A stretch of 64,000 nucleotides of DNA from Fasciola hepatica. Lineage: Eukaryota > Platyhelminthes > Trematoda > Plagiorchiida > Fasciolidae. Below, piece after piece: positions 50,801 to 64,000 of the stretch (position 1 is the first letter of the stretch; each line of letters starts with the position of its first letter). The position numbers were made by a program, and so were the translations under genes. The DNA is taken from contig CANUEZ040000204.1 of NCBI GenBank assembly GCA_948099385.1, forward strand, positions 2,294,001 through 2,358,000, given 5' to 3'. The notes beneath the pieces were generated by a model. It was not told where the DNA came from, searched no databases, and worked only from the letters and a program-made list of their open reading frames with translations.

Positions 50801-53800
50801 AAGTCATCCATCATAGGAGTCGATCGGCGTGCGCGAAGCTGGTTCTTACCATTCAAATTTGAAGCGAGTTTGGGAAGGGTGCTATATCATGTAGTGTAGA
50901 TGTTGAACAAAGCGTTGATAGCCATCCCGGATAGTCTTGTGTTGTTAAGTTGTTCGATTCACAATGGTTCACCGGTTGTTGGAGTGCCCGTGGGGGCTCG
51001 GTCGATGTGCACTGCTGATGAGTCGAGTCCCTTAGAGGATGAAACAGCTGTACAGTGCTTCCATGGATTTCAATGCTCAGTTGAGCGTTCAAGCTGCATG
51101 ATCAATCATATTATACAAATCTAATCTAATCTAATCTAATCTCGTACTACTAATCAATTGCATGCATAGTAAGGAAGCTGTGTAGGTTGTTCATTTGGGA
51201 ATGCGTTGGTTGTACTTAGGCCCCTACAGAGAAGTCATCCATCATAGGAGTCGATCGGTGTGCGCGAAGCAGGTTCTTACCATTCAAATTTGAAGCGAGT
51301 TTGGGAAGGGTGCTATATCATGTAGTGTAGATGTTGAACAAAGCGTTGAGAGCCATCCCGGATAGCCTTGTGTTGTTAAGTTGTTCGATTCACAATGGTT
51401 CACCGGTTGTTGTAGTGCCCGTGGGGGCTCGGTCGATGTGCACTGCTGATGAGTCGAGTCCCTTAGAGGATGAAACAGCTGTACAGTGCTTCCATGGATT
51501 TCAATGCTCAGTTGAGCGTTCAAGCTGCATGATCAATCATATTATACAAATCTAATCTAATCTGATCTAATCTCGTACTACCAATCAATTGCATGCATAG
51601 TAAGGAAGCTGTGTAGGTTGTTCATTTGGGAATGCGTTAGTTGTACTTAGGCCCCTACAGAGAAGTCATCCATCATAGGAGTCGATCGGTGTGCGCGAAG
51701 CTGGTTCTTACCATTCAAATTTGAAGCGAGTTTGGGAAGGGAGCTATATCATGTAGTGTAGATGTTGAACAAAGCGTTGAGAGCCATCCCGGATAGCCTT
51801 GTGTTGGTAAGTTGTTCGATTCACAATGGTTCACCGGTTGTTGGAGGGTTCGTGGGGGCTCGGTCGATGTGCACTGCTGATGAGTCGAGTCCCTTAGAGG
51901 ATGAAACAGCTGTACAGTGCTTCCATGGATTTCAATGCTCAGTTGAGCGTTCAAGTTGCATGATCAATCATATCATACAAATCTAATCTGAACTGATCTC
52001 GTACTACTAATCAATTGCATGCATAGTAAGGAAGCTGTGTAGGTTGTTCATTTGGGAATGCGTTGGTTGTACTTAGGCCCCTACAGAGAAGTCATCCATC
52101 ATAGGAGTCGATCGGTGTGCGCGAAGCTGGTTGTTACCATACAAACTGGAAGCGAGTTTGGGAAGGGTGCTATATCATGTAGTGTAGATGTTGAACAAAG
52201 CGTTGAGAGCCATCCCGGATAGCCTTGTGTTGTTAAGTTGTTCGATTCACAATGGTTCACCGGTTGTTGGAGTGCCCGTGGGGGCTCGGTCGATGTGCAC
52301 TGCTGATGAGTCGAGTCCCTTAGAGGATGAAACAGCTGTACAGTGCTTCCATGGATTTCAATGCTCAGTTGAGCGTTCAAGCTGCATGATCAATCATATT
52401 ATACAAATCTAATCTAATCTGATCTAATCTCGTACTGCTAAACAATTGCATGCATAGTAAGGAAGCTGTGTAGGTTGTTCATTTGTGAATGCGTTGGTTG
52501 TACTTAGGCCCCTACAGAGAAGTCATCCATCATAGGAGTGGATCCGTGTGCGCGAAGCTGGTTCTTACCATTCAAATTTGAAGCGAGTTTGGGAAGGGTG
52601 CTATATCATGTAGTGTAGATGTTGAACAAAGCGTTGAGAGCCATCCCGGATAGCCTTGTGTTGTTGAGTTGTTCGATTCACAATGGTTCACCGGTTGTTG
52701 GAGTGCCCGTGGTGGCTCGGTCGATGTGCACTGCTGATGAGTCGAGTCCCTTAGAGGATGAAACAGCTGTACAGTGCTTCCATGGATTTCAATGCTCAGT
52801 TGAGCGTTCAAGCTGCATGATCAATCATATTATACAAATCTAATCTAATCTGATCTAATCTCGTACTACTAATCAATTGCATGCATTGTAAGGAAGCTGT
52901 GTAGGTTGTTCATTTGGGAATGCGTTGGTTGTACTTAGGCCCCTACAGAGAAGTCATCCATCATAGGAGTCGATCGGTGTGCGCGAAGCTGGTTCTTACC
53001 ATTCAAATTGGAAGCGAGTTTGGAAAGGGTGCTATATCATGTAGTGTAGATGTTGAACAATGCGTTGAGAGCCATCCCGGATAGCCTTGTGTTGTTAAGT
53101 TGTTCGATTCACGATGTTTCACCGGTTGTTGGAGTGTCCGTGGTGGCTCGGTCGATGTGCACTGCTGATGAGTCGAGTAACTTAGAGGATGAAACAGCTG
53201 TACAGTGCTTCCATGGATTTCAATGCTCAGTTGAGCGTTCAAGCTGCATGATCAATCATATTATACAAATCTAATCTAATCTGATCTAATCTCGTACTAC
53301 TAATCAATTGCATGCATGGTAAGGAAGCTGTGTAGGTTGTTCATTTGGGAATGCGTTGGTTGTACTTAGGCCCCTACAGAGAAGTCATCCATCATAGGAG
53401 TCGATCGGTGTGCGCGAAGCTGGTTCTTACCATTCAAATTTGAAGCGAGTTTGGGAAGGGTGCTATATCATGTAGTGTAGATGTTGAACAAAGCGTTGAG
53501 AGCCATCCCGGATAGTCTTGTGTTGTTGAGTTGTTCGATTCACAATGGTTCACCGGTTGTTGGAGTGCCCGTGGTTGCTCGGTCGATGTGCACTGCTGAG
53601 GAGTCGAGTCCCTTAGAGGATGAAACAGCTGTACAGTGCTTCCATGGATTTCAATGCTCAGTTGAGCGTTCAAGCTGCATGATCAATCATGTTATACAAA
53701 TCTAATCTGAACTCATCTCGTACTACTAATCAATTGCATGCATAGTAAGGAGGCTGTGTAGGTTGTTCATTTGTGAATGCGTTGGTTGTACTTAAGCCCC

Positions 53801-56800
53801 TACAGAGAAGTCATCCATCATACGAGTCGATCGGTGTTTGCGAATCTGGTTCTTACCATTCAAATTTAGAGCGAGTTTGGGAAGGGTGCTATATCATGTA
53901 GTGTAGATGTTGAACAAAGCGTTGAGAGCCATCCCGGATAGCTTTGTGTTGTTAAGTTGTTCGATTCACAATGGTTCACCGGTTGTTGCAGTGCCCGTGG
54001 GGGCTCGGTCGATGTGCACTGCTGATGAGTCGAGTCCCTTAGAGGATGAAACAGCTGTACAGTGCTTCCATGGATTTCAATGCTCAGTTCAGCGTTCAAG
54101 CTGCATGATCAATCATATTATACAAATCTAATCTAATCTAATCTAATCTCGTACTACTAATCAATTGCATGCATAGTAAGGAAGCTGTGTAGGTTGTGCA
54201 TTTGGGAATGCGTTGGTTGTACTTAGGCCCCTACAGAGAAGTCATCCATCATAGGAGTCGATCGGTGTTTGGGAAGCTGGTTCTTACCATTCAAATTTGA
54301 AGCGAGTTTGGGAACGGTGCTATATCATGTAGTGTAGATGTTGAACAAAGCGTTGAGAGCCATCCCGGATAGCCTTGTTTTGTTAAGTTGTTCGATTCAC
54401 AATGGTTCACCGGTTGTTGGAGTGCCCGTGGGGGCTCGGTCGATGTGCACTGCTGATGAGTCGAGTCCCTTACAGGATGAAACAGCTGTACAGTGCTTCC
54501 ATGGATTTCAATGCACAGTTGAGCGTTCAAGCTGCATGATCAATCATATTATACAAATCTAATCTAATCTGATCTAATCTCGTACTACTAATCAATTGCA
54601 TGCATAGTAAGTAAGCTGTGTAGGTTGTTCATTTGTGAATGCGTTGGTTGTACTTAGGCCCCTACAGAGAAGTCATCCATCATAGGAGTCGATCGGTGTG
54701 CGCGAAGCTGGTTCTTACCATTCAAATTGGAAGCGAGTTTGGGAAGGGAGCTATATCATGTAGTGTAGATGTTGAACAAAGCGTTGAGAGCCATCCCGGA
54801 TAGCCTTGTGTTGTTGAGTTGTTCGATTCACAATGGTTCACCGGTTGTTGGAGTGCCCGTGGGGGCTCGGTCGATGTGCACTGCTGATGAGTCGAGTCCC
54901 TTAGAGGATGAAACAGCTGTACAGTGCTTCCATGGATTTCAATGCTCAGTTGAGCGTTCAAGCTGCATGATCAATCATATTATACAAATCTAATCTAATC
55001 TAATCTAATCTCGTACTACTAATCAATTGCATGCATAGTAAGGAAGCTGTGTAGGTTGTTCATTTGGGAACGCGTTGGTTGTACTTAGGCCACTACAGAG
55101 AAGTCATCCATCATTGGAGTCGATCGGTGTGCGCGAAGCTGGTTCTTACCATTCAAATTTGAAGCGAGTTTGGGAAGGGTGCTATATCATGTAGTGTAGA
55201 TGTTGAACAATGCGTTGACAGCCATCCCGGATAGCCTTGTTTTGTTACGTTGTTCGATTCACAATGGTACACCGGTTGTTGGAGTGCCCGTGGGGGCTCG
55301 GTCGATGTGCACTGCTGATGAGTCGAGTCCCTTAGAGGATGAAACAGCTGTACAGTGCTTCCATGGATTTCAATGCTCAGTTGAGCGTTCAAGCTGCATG
55401 ATCAGTCATATTATACCAATCTAATCTAATCTGATCTAATCTCGTACTACTAATCAATTGCATGCATAGTAAGGAAGCTGTGTAGGTTGTTCATTTGGGA
55501 ATGCGTTGGTTGTACTTAGGCCCCTACAGAGAAGTCATCCATCATAGGAGTCGATCGGTGTGCGCGAAGCTGGTTGTTACCATTCAAATTTGAAGCGAGT
55601 TTGGGAAGGGTGCTATATCATGTAGTGTAGATGTTGAACAAAGCGTTGAGAGCCATCCCGGATAGCCTTGTGTTGTTAAGTTGTTCGATTCACAATGGTT
55701 CACCAGTTGTTGGAGTGCCCGTGGGGGCTCGGTCGATGTGCACTGCTGATGAGTCGAGTCCCTTAGAGGATGAAACAGCTGTACAGTGCTTCCATGGATT
55801 TCAATGCTCAGTTGAGCGTTCAAGCTGCATGATCAATCATATTATACAAATCTAATCTAATCTAATCTAATCTAATCTCGTACTACTAATCAATTGCATG
55901 CATAGTAAGGAAGCTGTGTAGGTTGTTCATTTGGGAATGCGTTGGTTGTACTCAGGCCCCTACAGAGAAGTCATCCATCATAGGAGTCGATCGGTGTGCG
56001 CGAAGCTGGTTCTTACCATTCAAATTTAAAGCGAGTTTGGGTAGGGTGCTATATCATGTAGTGTAGATGTTGAACAAAGCGTTGAGAGCCATCCCGGATA
56101 GCCTTGTGTTGTTAGGTTGTTCGATTCACAATGGTTCACCGGTTGTTGGAGTGCCCGTGGGGGCTCGGTCGATGTGCACTGCTGATGAGTCGAGTCCCTT
56201 AGAGGATGCAACACTGTACAGTTCTTCCATAAATTTCAACGCTGTACTTGGCGTTCAAGCTGCATGATCAATCATGTTATACAAATCTAATTTAATCTCA
56301 TCTGATCTAATCTCAAACTACTAATCAATTGCATGCATAGTAAGGAAGCTGTGTAGGTTGTTCATTTGGGAATGCGTTGGTTGTACTCAGGCCCCTACAG
56401 AGAAGTCATCCATCATAGGAGTTGATCGGTGTGCGCGAAGCTGGTTCTTACCATTCAAATTTGAAGCGAGTTTGGGAAGGGTACTACATCATGTAGTGTA
56501 GATGTTGAACAAAGCGTTGAGAGCCATCCCGGAGAGCCTTGTATAGTTAAGTTGTTCGATTCACAATGGTTCACCAGTTGTTGGAGTGCCCGTGGGGCCT
56601 CGGTCGATGTACACTGCTGATGAGTCCAGTCCCTTAGAGGATGAAACAGCTGTACAGTGCTTCCATGGATTTCAATGCTCAGTTGAGCGTTCAAGCTGCA
56701 TGATCAATCATATTATACAAATCTAATCTAATCTGATCTCATCTCGTACTACTAATCAATTGCATGCATAGTAAGGAAGCTGTGTAGGTTGTTCATTTGG

Positions 56801-59800
56801 GAATGCGTTGGTTGTACTTAGGCCCCTACAGAGAAGTCATCCATCATAGGAGTCGATCGGTGTGCGCGAAGCTGGTTCTTACCATTCAAATTTGAAGCGA
56901 GTTTGGGAACGGTGCTATATCATGTAGTTTAGATGTTGAACAAAGCGTTGAGAGCCATCCCGGATAGCCTTGTGTTGTTAAGTTGTTCGATTCACAATGG
57001 TTCACCGGTTGTTGGAGTGCCCGTGGGGGCTCGGTCGATGAGCACTGCTGATGAGTCGAGTCCCTTAGAGGATGAAACAGCTGTACAGTGCTTCCATGGA
57101 TTTCAATGCTCAGTTGAGCGTTCAAGCTGCATGATCAATCATATTATACAAATCTAATCTAATCTGATCTAATCTCGTACTTTTAATCAATTGCATGCAT
57201 AGTAAGGAAGCTGTGTAGGTTGTTCATTTGGGAATGCGTTGGTTGTACTTAGGCCCCTACAGAGAAGTCATCCATCATTGGAGTCGATCGGTGTGCGCGA
57301 AGCTGGTTCTTACCATTCAAATTTGAAGCGAGTTTGGGAAGGGTGCTATATCATGTAGTGTAGATGTTGAACAAAGCGTTGATAGCCATTCCGGATTGCC
57401 TTGTGTTGTTAAGTTGTTCGATTCACAATGGTTCACCGGTTGTTGGAGTGCCCGTGGGGGCTCGGTCGATGTGCACTGCTGATGAGTCGAGTCCCTTAGA
57501 GGATGAAACAGCTGTACAGTGCTTCCATGGATTTCAATGCTCAGTTGAGCGTTCAAGCTGCATGATCAATCATATTATACAAATCTAATCTAATCTGATC
57601 TAATCTCGTACTACTAATCAATTGCATGCATAGTAAGGAAGCTGTGTAGGTTGTTCATTTGGGAATGCGTTGGTTGTACTTAGGCCCCTACAGAGAAGTC
57701 ATCCATCATAGGAGTCGATCGGTGTGCGCGAAGCTGGTTCTTACCATTCAAATTTGAAGCGAGTTTGGGAACGGTGCTATATCATGTAGTGTAGATGTTG
57801 AACAAAGCGTTGAGAGCCATCCCGGATAGCCTTGTGTTGTTGAGTTGTTCGATTCACAATGGTTCACCAGTTGTTGGAGTGCCCGTGGGGGCTCGGTCGA
57901 TGTGCACTGCTGATGAGTCGAGTCCCTTAGAGGATGAAACAGCTATACAGTGCTTCCATGGATTTCAATGCTCAGTTCAGCGTTCAAGCTGCATGATCAA
58001 TCATATTATACAAATCTAATCAAATCTGATCTAATCTCGTACTACTAATCAATTGCATGCATAGTAAGGAAGCTGTGTAGGTTTTTCATTTGGGAATGCG
58101 TTGGTTGTACTTAGGCCCCTACAGAGAAGTCATCCATCATAGGAGTCGATCGGTGTTTGGGAAGCTGGTTCTTACCATTCAAATTTGAAGCGAGTTTGGG
58201 AAGGGTGCTATATCATGTAGTGTAGATGTTGAACAAAGCGTTGAGAGCCATCCCGGATAGCCTTGTGTTGTTGAGTTGTTCGATTCACAATGGTTCACCA
58301 GTTGTTGGAGTGCCCGTGGGGGCTCGGTCGATGTGCAATGCTGATGAGTCGAGTCCCTTAGAGGATGAAACAGCTGTACAGTGCTTCCATGGATTTCAAT
58401 GCTCAGTTGAGCGTTCAAGCTGCATGATCAATCATATTATACAAATCTAATCTAATCTGAACTCATCTCGTACTACTAATCAATTGCATGCATAGTAAGG
58501 AAGCTGTGTAGGTTGTTCATTTGGGAATGCGTTGGTTGTACTTAGGCCCCTTCAGAGAAGTCATCCATCATAGGAGTCGATCGTTGTGCGCGAAGCTGGT
58601 TCTTACCATTCAAATTTGAAGCGAGTTTGGGAAGGGTGCTATATCATGTAGTGTAGATGTTGAACAATGCGTTGAGAGCCATCCCGGATAGCCTTGTGTT
58701 GTTAAGTTGTTCGATTCACAATGGTTCACCAGTTGTTGGAGTGCCCGTGGGGGCTCGGTCGATGTGCACTACTGATGAGTCGGGTCCCTTAGAGGATGAA
58801 ACAGCTGTACAATGCTTCCATGGATTTCAATGCTCAGTTGAGCGTTCAAGCTGCATGATCAATCATATTATACAAATCTAATCTAATCTAATCTGATCTA
58901 ATCTCGTACTACTAATCAATTGCATGCATAGTAAGGAAGCTGTGTAGGTTGTTCATTTGTGAATGCGTTGGTTGTACTTAGGCCCCTACAGAGAAGTCAT
59001 CCATCATAGGAGTCGATCGGTGTGCGCGAAGCTGGTTCTTACCATTCAAATTTGAAGCGAGTTTGGGAAGGGTGCTATATCATGTAGTGTAGATGTTGAA
59101 CAAAGCGTTGAGAGCCATCTCGGTTAGCCTTGTGTTGTTGAGTTGTTCGATTCACAATGGTTCACCGGTTGTTGGAGTGCCCGTGGGGGCTCGGTCGATG
59201 TGCACTGCTGATGAGTCGCGTCCCTTAGAGGATGAAACACCTGTACAGTGCTTCCATGGATTTCAATGCTCAGTTGAGCGTTCAAGCTGCATGATCAATC
59301 ATATTATACAAATCTAATCTAATCTGATCTAATCTCGTACTACTAATCAATTGCATGCATAGTAAGGAAGCTGTGTAGGTTGTTCATTTGTGAATGCGTT
59401 GGTTGTACTTAGGCCCCTACAGAGAAGTCATCCATCATAGGAGTCGATCGGTGTGCGCGAAGATGGTTCTTACCATACAAACTGGAAGCGAGTTTGGGAA
59501 GGGTGCTATATCATGTAGTGTAGATGTTGAACAAAGCGTTGAGAGCCATCTCGGATAGCCTTGTGTTGGTAAGTTGTTCGATTCACAATGGTTCACCAGT
59601 TGTTGGAGTGCCCGTGGGGGCTCGGTCGATGTGCACTGCTGATGAGTCGGGTCCCTTAGAGGATGAAACAGCTGTACAGTGCTTCCATGGATTTCAATGC
59701 TCAGTTGAGCGTTCAAGCTGCATGATCAATCATATTATACAAATCTAATCTAATCTGATCTAATCTCGTACTACTAATCAATTGCATGCATAGTGAGGAA

Positions 59801-60579
59801 GCTGTGTAGGTTGTTCATTTGGGAATGCGTTGGTTGTACTTAGGCCCCTACAGAGAAGTCATCCATCATAGGAGTGGATCGGTGTGCGCGAAGCTGGTTC
59901 TTACCATTCAAATTTAGAGCGAGTTTGGGAAGGGTGCTATATCATGTAGTGTAGATGTTGAACAAAGCGTTGATAGCCATCCCGGATAGCCTTGTGTTGT
60001 TAGGTTGTTCGATTCACAATGGTTCACCGGTTGTTGGAGTGCCCGTGGGGGCTCGGTCGATGTGCACTGCTGATGAGTCGAGTCCCTTAGAGGATGAAAC
60101 AGCTGTACAGTGCTTCCATGGATTTCAATGCTCAGTTGAGCGTTCAAGCTGCATGATCAATCATGTTAAACAAATATAATCTGATCTAATCTCGTACTAC
60201 TAATCAATTGCATGCCTAGCAAGGAAGCTGTGTAGGTTGTTCATTTGGGAATGCGTTGGTTGTACTTAGGCCCTTTCAGAGAAGTCCTCCATCAGAGGAG
60301 TCGATCGGTCTGCGCGAAGCTGGTTCTTACCATTCAAATTTGAAGCGAGTTTGGGAAGGGTGCTATATCATGTAGTGTAGATGTTGAACAAAGCGTTGAG
60401 AGCCATCCCGGATAGCCTTGTGTTGTTAAGTTGTTCGATTCACAATGGTTCACCAGTTGTTGGAGTGCCCGTGGGGGCTCGGTCGATGTGCACTGCTGAT
60501 GAGTCGAGTCCCTTAGAGGACGAAACAGCTGTACAGTGCTTCCATGGATTTCAATGCTCAGTTGAGCGTTCAAGCTGCA

Positions 60580-63500
60580 TGATCAATCATGTTAAACAAT
60601 ATAATCTGATCTAATCTCGTACTACTAATCAATTGCATGCATAGTAAGGAAGCTGTGTAGGTTGTTCATTTGGGAATGCGTTAGTTGTACTTAGGCCCCT
60701 ACAGAGAAGTCATCCATCAGAGGAGTCGATCGGTGTGCGCGAAGCTGGTTCTTACCATTCAAATTTGAAGCGAGTTTGGGAAGGGTGCTATATCATGTAG
60801 TGTAGATGTTGAACAATGCGTTGTGAGCCATCCCGGATAGCCTTGTGTTGTTAAGTTGTTCGATTCACAATGGTTCACCAGTTGTTGGAGTGCCCGTGGG
60901 GGCTCGGTCGATGTGCACTGCTGATGAGTCGAGTCCCTTAGAGGATGAAACAGCTGTACAGTGCTTCGATGGATTTCAATGCTCAGTTCAGCGTTCAAGC
61001 TGCATGATCAATCATAATATACAAATATAATATAATCTGATCTAATCTAATCTCGTACTACTAATCAATTGCATGCATAGTAAGGAAGCTGTGTAGGTTG
61101 TTCATTTGGGAATGCGTTGGTTGTACTTAGGCCCCTACAGAGAAGTCATCCATCATAGGAGTCGATCGGTGTGCGCGAAGCTGGTTCTTACCATTCAAAT
61201 TTGAAGCGAGTTTGGGAAGGGTGCTATATCATGTAGTGTAGATGTTGAACAAAGCGTTGAGAGCCATCCCGGATAGCCTTGTGTTGTTGAGTTGTTCGAT
61301 TCACAATGGTTCACCGGTTGTTGGAGTGCCCGTGGGGGGTTCGGTCGATGTGCACTGCTGATGAGTCGAATCCCTTAGAGGACGAAACAGCTGTACAGTG
61401 CTTCGATGGATTTCAATGCTCAGTTGAGCGTTCAAGCTGCATGATCAATCATATTATACAAATCTAATCTAATCTAATCTAATCTCGTACTACTAATCAA
61501 TTGCATGCATAGTAGGGAAGCTGTGTAGGTTGTTCATTTGGGAATGCGTTGGTTGTACTTAGGCCCCTACAGAGAAGTCATCCATCATAGGAGTGGATCG
61601 GTGTGCGCGAAGCTGGTTCTTACCATTCAAATTTGAAGCGAGTTTGGGAAGGGTGCTATATCATGTAGTGTAGATGTTGAACAAAGCGTTGATAGCCATC
61701 CCGGATAGCCTTGTGTTGTTGAGTTGTTCGATTCACAATGGTTCACCGGTTGTTGGAGTGCCCGTGGGGGCTCGGTCGATGTGCACTGCTGATGAGTCTA
61801 ATCCCTTAGAGGACGAAACAGCTGTACAGTGCTTCCATGGATTTCAATGCTCAGTTGAGCGTTCAAGCTGCATGATCAATCATGTTAAACAAATCTAATC
61901 TGATCTCATCTCGTACTACTAATCAATTGCATGCATAGTAAGGAAGCTGTGTAGGTTGTTCATTTGGGAATGCGTTGGTTGTACTTAGGCCCCTACAGAG
62001 AAGTCATCCATCATAGGAGTCGATCGGTGTGCGCGAATCTGGTTCTTACCATTCAAATTGGAAGCGAGTTTGGGAAGGGTGCTATATCATGTAGTGTAGA
62101 TGTTGAACAAAGCGTTGATAGCCATCCCGGATAGCCTTGTGTTGTTAAGTTGTTCGATTCACAATGGTTCACCAGTTGTTGGAGTGCCCGTGGGGGCTCG
62201 GTCGATGTGCACTGCTGATGAGTCGAGTCCTTTAGAGGATGAAACAGCTGTACAGTGCTTCCATGGATTTCAATGCTCAATTGAGCGTTCAAGCTGCATG
62301 ATCAATCATATTATACAAATCTAATCTAATCTGATCTAATCTCGTACTACTAATCAATTGCATGCATAGTAAGGAAGCTGTGTAGGTTGTTCATTTGGGA
62401 ATGCGTTGGTTGTACTTAGGCCCCTACAGAGAAGTCATCCATCATAGGAGTCGATCGGTGTGCGCGAAGCTGGTTCTTACCATTCAAATTTGAAGCGAGT
62501 TTGGGTAGGGTGCTATATCATGCAGTGTAGATGTTGAACAAAGCGTTGAGAGCCATCCCGGATAGCCTTGTGTTGTTGAGTTGTTCGATTCACAATGGTT
62601 CACCAGTTGTTGGAGTGCCCGTGGGGGCTCGGTCGATGTGCACTGCTGATGAGTCGAGTCCCTTAGAGGATGAAACAGCTGTACAGTGCTTCCATGGATT
62701 TCAATGCTCAGTTGAGCGTTCAAGCTGCATGATCAATCATGTTAAACAAATATAATCTGATCTAATCTCGTACTACTAATCAATTGCATGCATAGTAAGG
62801 AAGCTGTGTAGGTTGTTCATTTGGGAATGCGTTAGTTGTACTTAGGCCCTTTCAGAGAAGTCATCCATCATAGGAGTCGATCGGTGTGCGCGAAGCTGGT
62901 TCTTACCATTCAAATTTGAAGCGAGTTTGGGAAGGGTGCTATATCATGTAGTGTAGATGTTGAACAATGCGTTGTGAGCCATCCCGGATAGCCTTGTGTT
63001 GGTAAGTTGTTCGATTCACAATGGTTCACCAGTTGTTGGAGTGCCCGTGGGGGCCCGGTCGATGTGCACTGCTGATGAGTCGAGTCCCTTAGAGGATGAA
63101 ACAGCTGTACAGTGCTTCGATGGATTTCAATGCTCAGTTCAGCGTTCAAGCTGCATGATCAATCATATTATACAAATATAATATAATCTGATATAATCTA
63201 ATCTCGTACTACTAATCAATTGCATGCATAGTAAGGAAGCTGTGTAGGTTGTTCATTTGGGAATGCGTTGGTTGTACTTAGGCCCCTACAGAGAAGTCAT
63301 CCATCATAGGAGTCGATCGGTGTGCGCGAAGCTGGTTCTTACCATTCAAATTTGAAGCGAGTTTGGGAAGGGTGCTATATCATGTAGTGTAGATGTTGAA
63401 CAAAGCGTTGAGAGCCATCCCGGATAGCCTTGTGTTGTTGAGTTGTTCGATTCACAATGGTTCACCGGTTGTTGGAGTGCCCGTGGGGGCTCGGTCGATG

Positions 63501-64000
63501 TGTACTGCTGATGAGTCGAATCCCTTAGAGGACGAAACAGCTGTACAGTGCTTCCATGGATTTCAATGCTCAGTTGAGCGTTCAAGCTGCATGATCAATC
63601 ATATTATACAAATCTAATCTAATCTAATCTAATCTAATCTCGTACTACTAATCAATTGCATGCATAGTAAGGAAGCTGTGTAGGTTGTTCATTTGGGAAT
63701 GCGTTGGTTGTACTTAGGCCCCTACAGAGAAGTCATCCATCATAGGAGTGGATCGGTGTGCGCGAAGCTGGTTCTTACCATTCAAATTTGAAGCGAGTTT
63801 GGGAAGGGTGCTATATCATGTAGTGTAGATGTTGAACAAAGCGTTGATAGCCATCCCGGATAGCCTTGTGTTGTTGAGTTGTTCGATTCACAATGGTTCA
63901 CCAGTTGTTGGAGTGCCCGTGGGGGCTCGGTCGATGTGCACTGCTGATGAGTCGAATCCCTTAGAGGACGAAACAGCTGTACAGTGCTTCCATGGATTTC
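60580..64000 (+). repeat. Pentameric higher-order repeat, about 2,151 bp period, in array B (cut by window end)
   Basis: Bases from about 60,580 recur from about 62,731. Shared markers are GTTAAACAA next to the pentamer tract, TTGTGAGCCATCC (60,821 and 62,972), CTTCGATGGATTTC, AATATAATATAATCTGAT (about 61,023 and 63,175), the GAATCCCTTAGAGGACG variant (about 61,367 and 63,518), GGAGTGGATCGG (about 61,591 and 63,743) and TTGATAGCCATCC. The second copy runs into the end of the window, so its true end is unknown. Confidence 0.75.
63611..63640 (+). repeat. Longest uninterrupted AATCT tract (six units)
   Basis: Six perfect AATCT units sit in the monomer that starts at 63,393, giving that unit a length of 436 bp. 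A similar uninterrupted run lies near 55,849-55,878. Other copies are usually interrupted by one GATCT. Pure runs are the ones expected to be least stable. Confidence 0.85.

Larger units (their letters stand above)
42341..64000 (+). repeat. Satellite array B, about 50 tandem monomers of 431 bp, inverted relative to array A
   Basis: A second tandem family fills the rest of the window and continues past its end. Anchoring on ATGTTGAACAA gives starts at 42,723, 43,154, 43,580, 44,011, 44,442, 44,873, 45,304 and so on to 63,829. Spacing is 431 bp, with 426 and 436 bp classes caused by loss or gain of one AATCT-type pentamer, and two 430 bp units (47,885 and 48,315). Segments such as TGCTATATCATGTA, TTGAACAAAGCGTTGAGA, CGGATAGCCTTGTG, GTTCAAGCTGCATG and ATCATATTATACAAATCT occur in the same order on the minus strand of array A. 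B is therefore a diverged sister subfamily in inverted orientation. Monomers near the junction are more diverged than those inside. Confidence 0.97.

Noticed and set aside
63611..63640. Interstitial telomere repeat
   Set aside because: The unit is AATCT (TTAGA on the other strand when rotated), not TTAGG, and it occurs as short tracts inside each B monomer that match a non-repetitive homologous region in A.
1..64000. CRISPR array
   Set aside because: The repeats are 423-431 bp with no short direct repeat alternating with unique spacers; the whole unit is repeated.
1..64000. Tandem rDNA, 5S, histone or tRNA gene cluster
   Set aside because: No rRNA, tRNA or histone sequence is recognisable in either monomer; the single B-box-like match has no matching A box or foldable tRNA.

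Overview
The whole 64 kb window is eukaryotic satellite DNA. I find no conventional gene, rRNA, tRNA, transposon, CRISPR array or unique-sequence island. The sequence is one ancestral repeat tiled about 150 times. It forms two diverged subfamilies that face opposite directions and meet at one switch point near 42,320-42,340. The lack of any gene, the head-to-tail monomers, the nested higher-order repeats and the local homogenisation suggest constitutive heterochromatin (pericentromeric, centromeric, subtelomeric or sex-chromosome). Nothing in the sequence fixes the species or clade.

Array A (1 to about 42,320) holds about 100 monomers of 423 bp. Most departures are +2 bp (an extra CC or CA near the start of the monomer) or -1 bp. 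Each monomer carries a fixed (GCTTTC)3-like hexamer block. Diagnostic bases change in zones: about 1-12.3 kb, 12.3-24.5 kb and 24.5-42.3 kb. Nested higher-order repeats include a 1,269-bp trimer (about 0.9-4.7 kb), a seemingly perfect 1,691-bp tetramer duplication (6,809-10,190), a 1,270-bp trimer (about 19.5-21.5 kb), a 1,271-bp trimer (24.5-27.06 kb) and a 2,115-bp pentamer (about 36.7-41.0 kb).

Array B (about 42,341 to the window end) holds about 50 monomers of 431 bp. Read on the + strand, B aligns with the reverse complement of A (roughly 70-80% identity by eye), so the arrays are inverted relatives. B monomers carry an AATCT pentanucleotide tract of 4-6 units, which explains most of the 426/431/436-bp length classes. 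B also has its own higher-order repeats: an 862-bp dimer (48.6-50.8 kb) and a 2,151-bp pentamer (60.6 kb to the end).

Short ORFs recur once per monomer (about 86 aa on the - strand of A; 74 aa on + and 79 aa on - in B). They are most simply a by-product of repetition. One pair is homologous and in the same frame in both subfamilies, and I flag it for testing. The strongest leads are the polarity-switch junction, a 20-bp block unchanged between the subfamilies, a shared foreign-looking patch in two monomers exactly 16 periods apart, and the near-identical multi-monomer duplications, which are either very recent or assembly artefacts.
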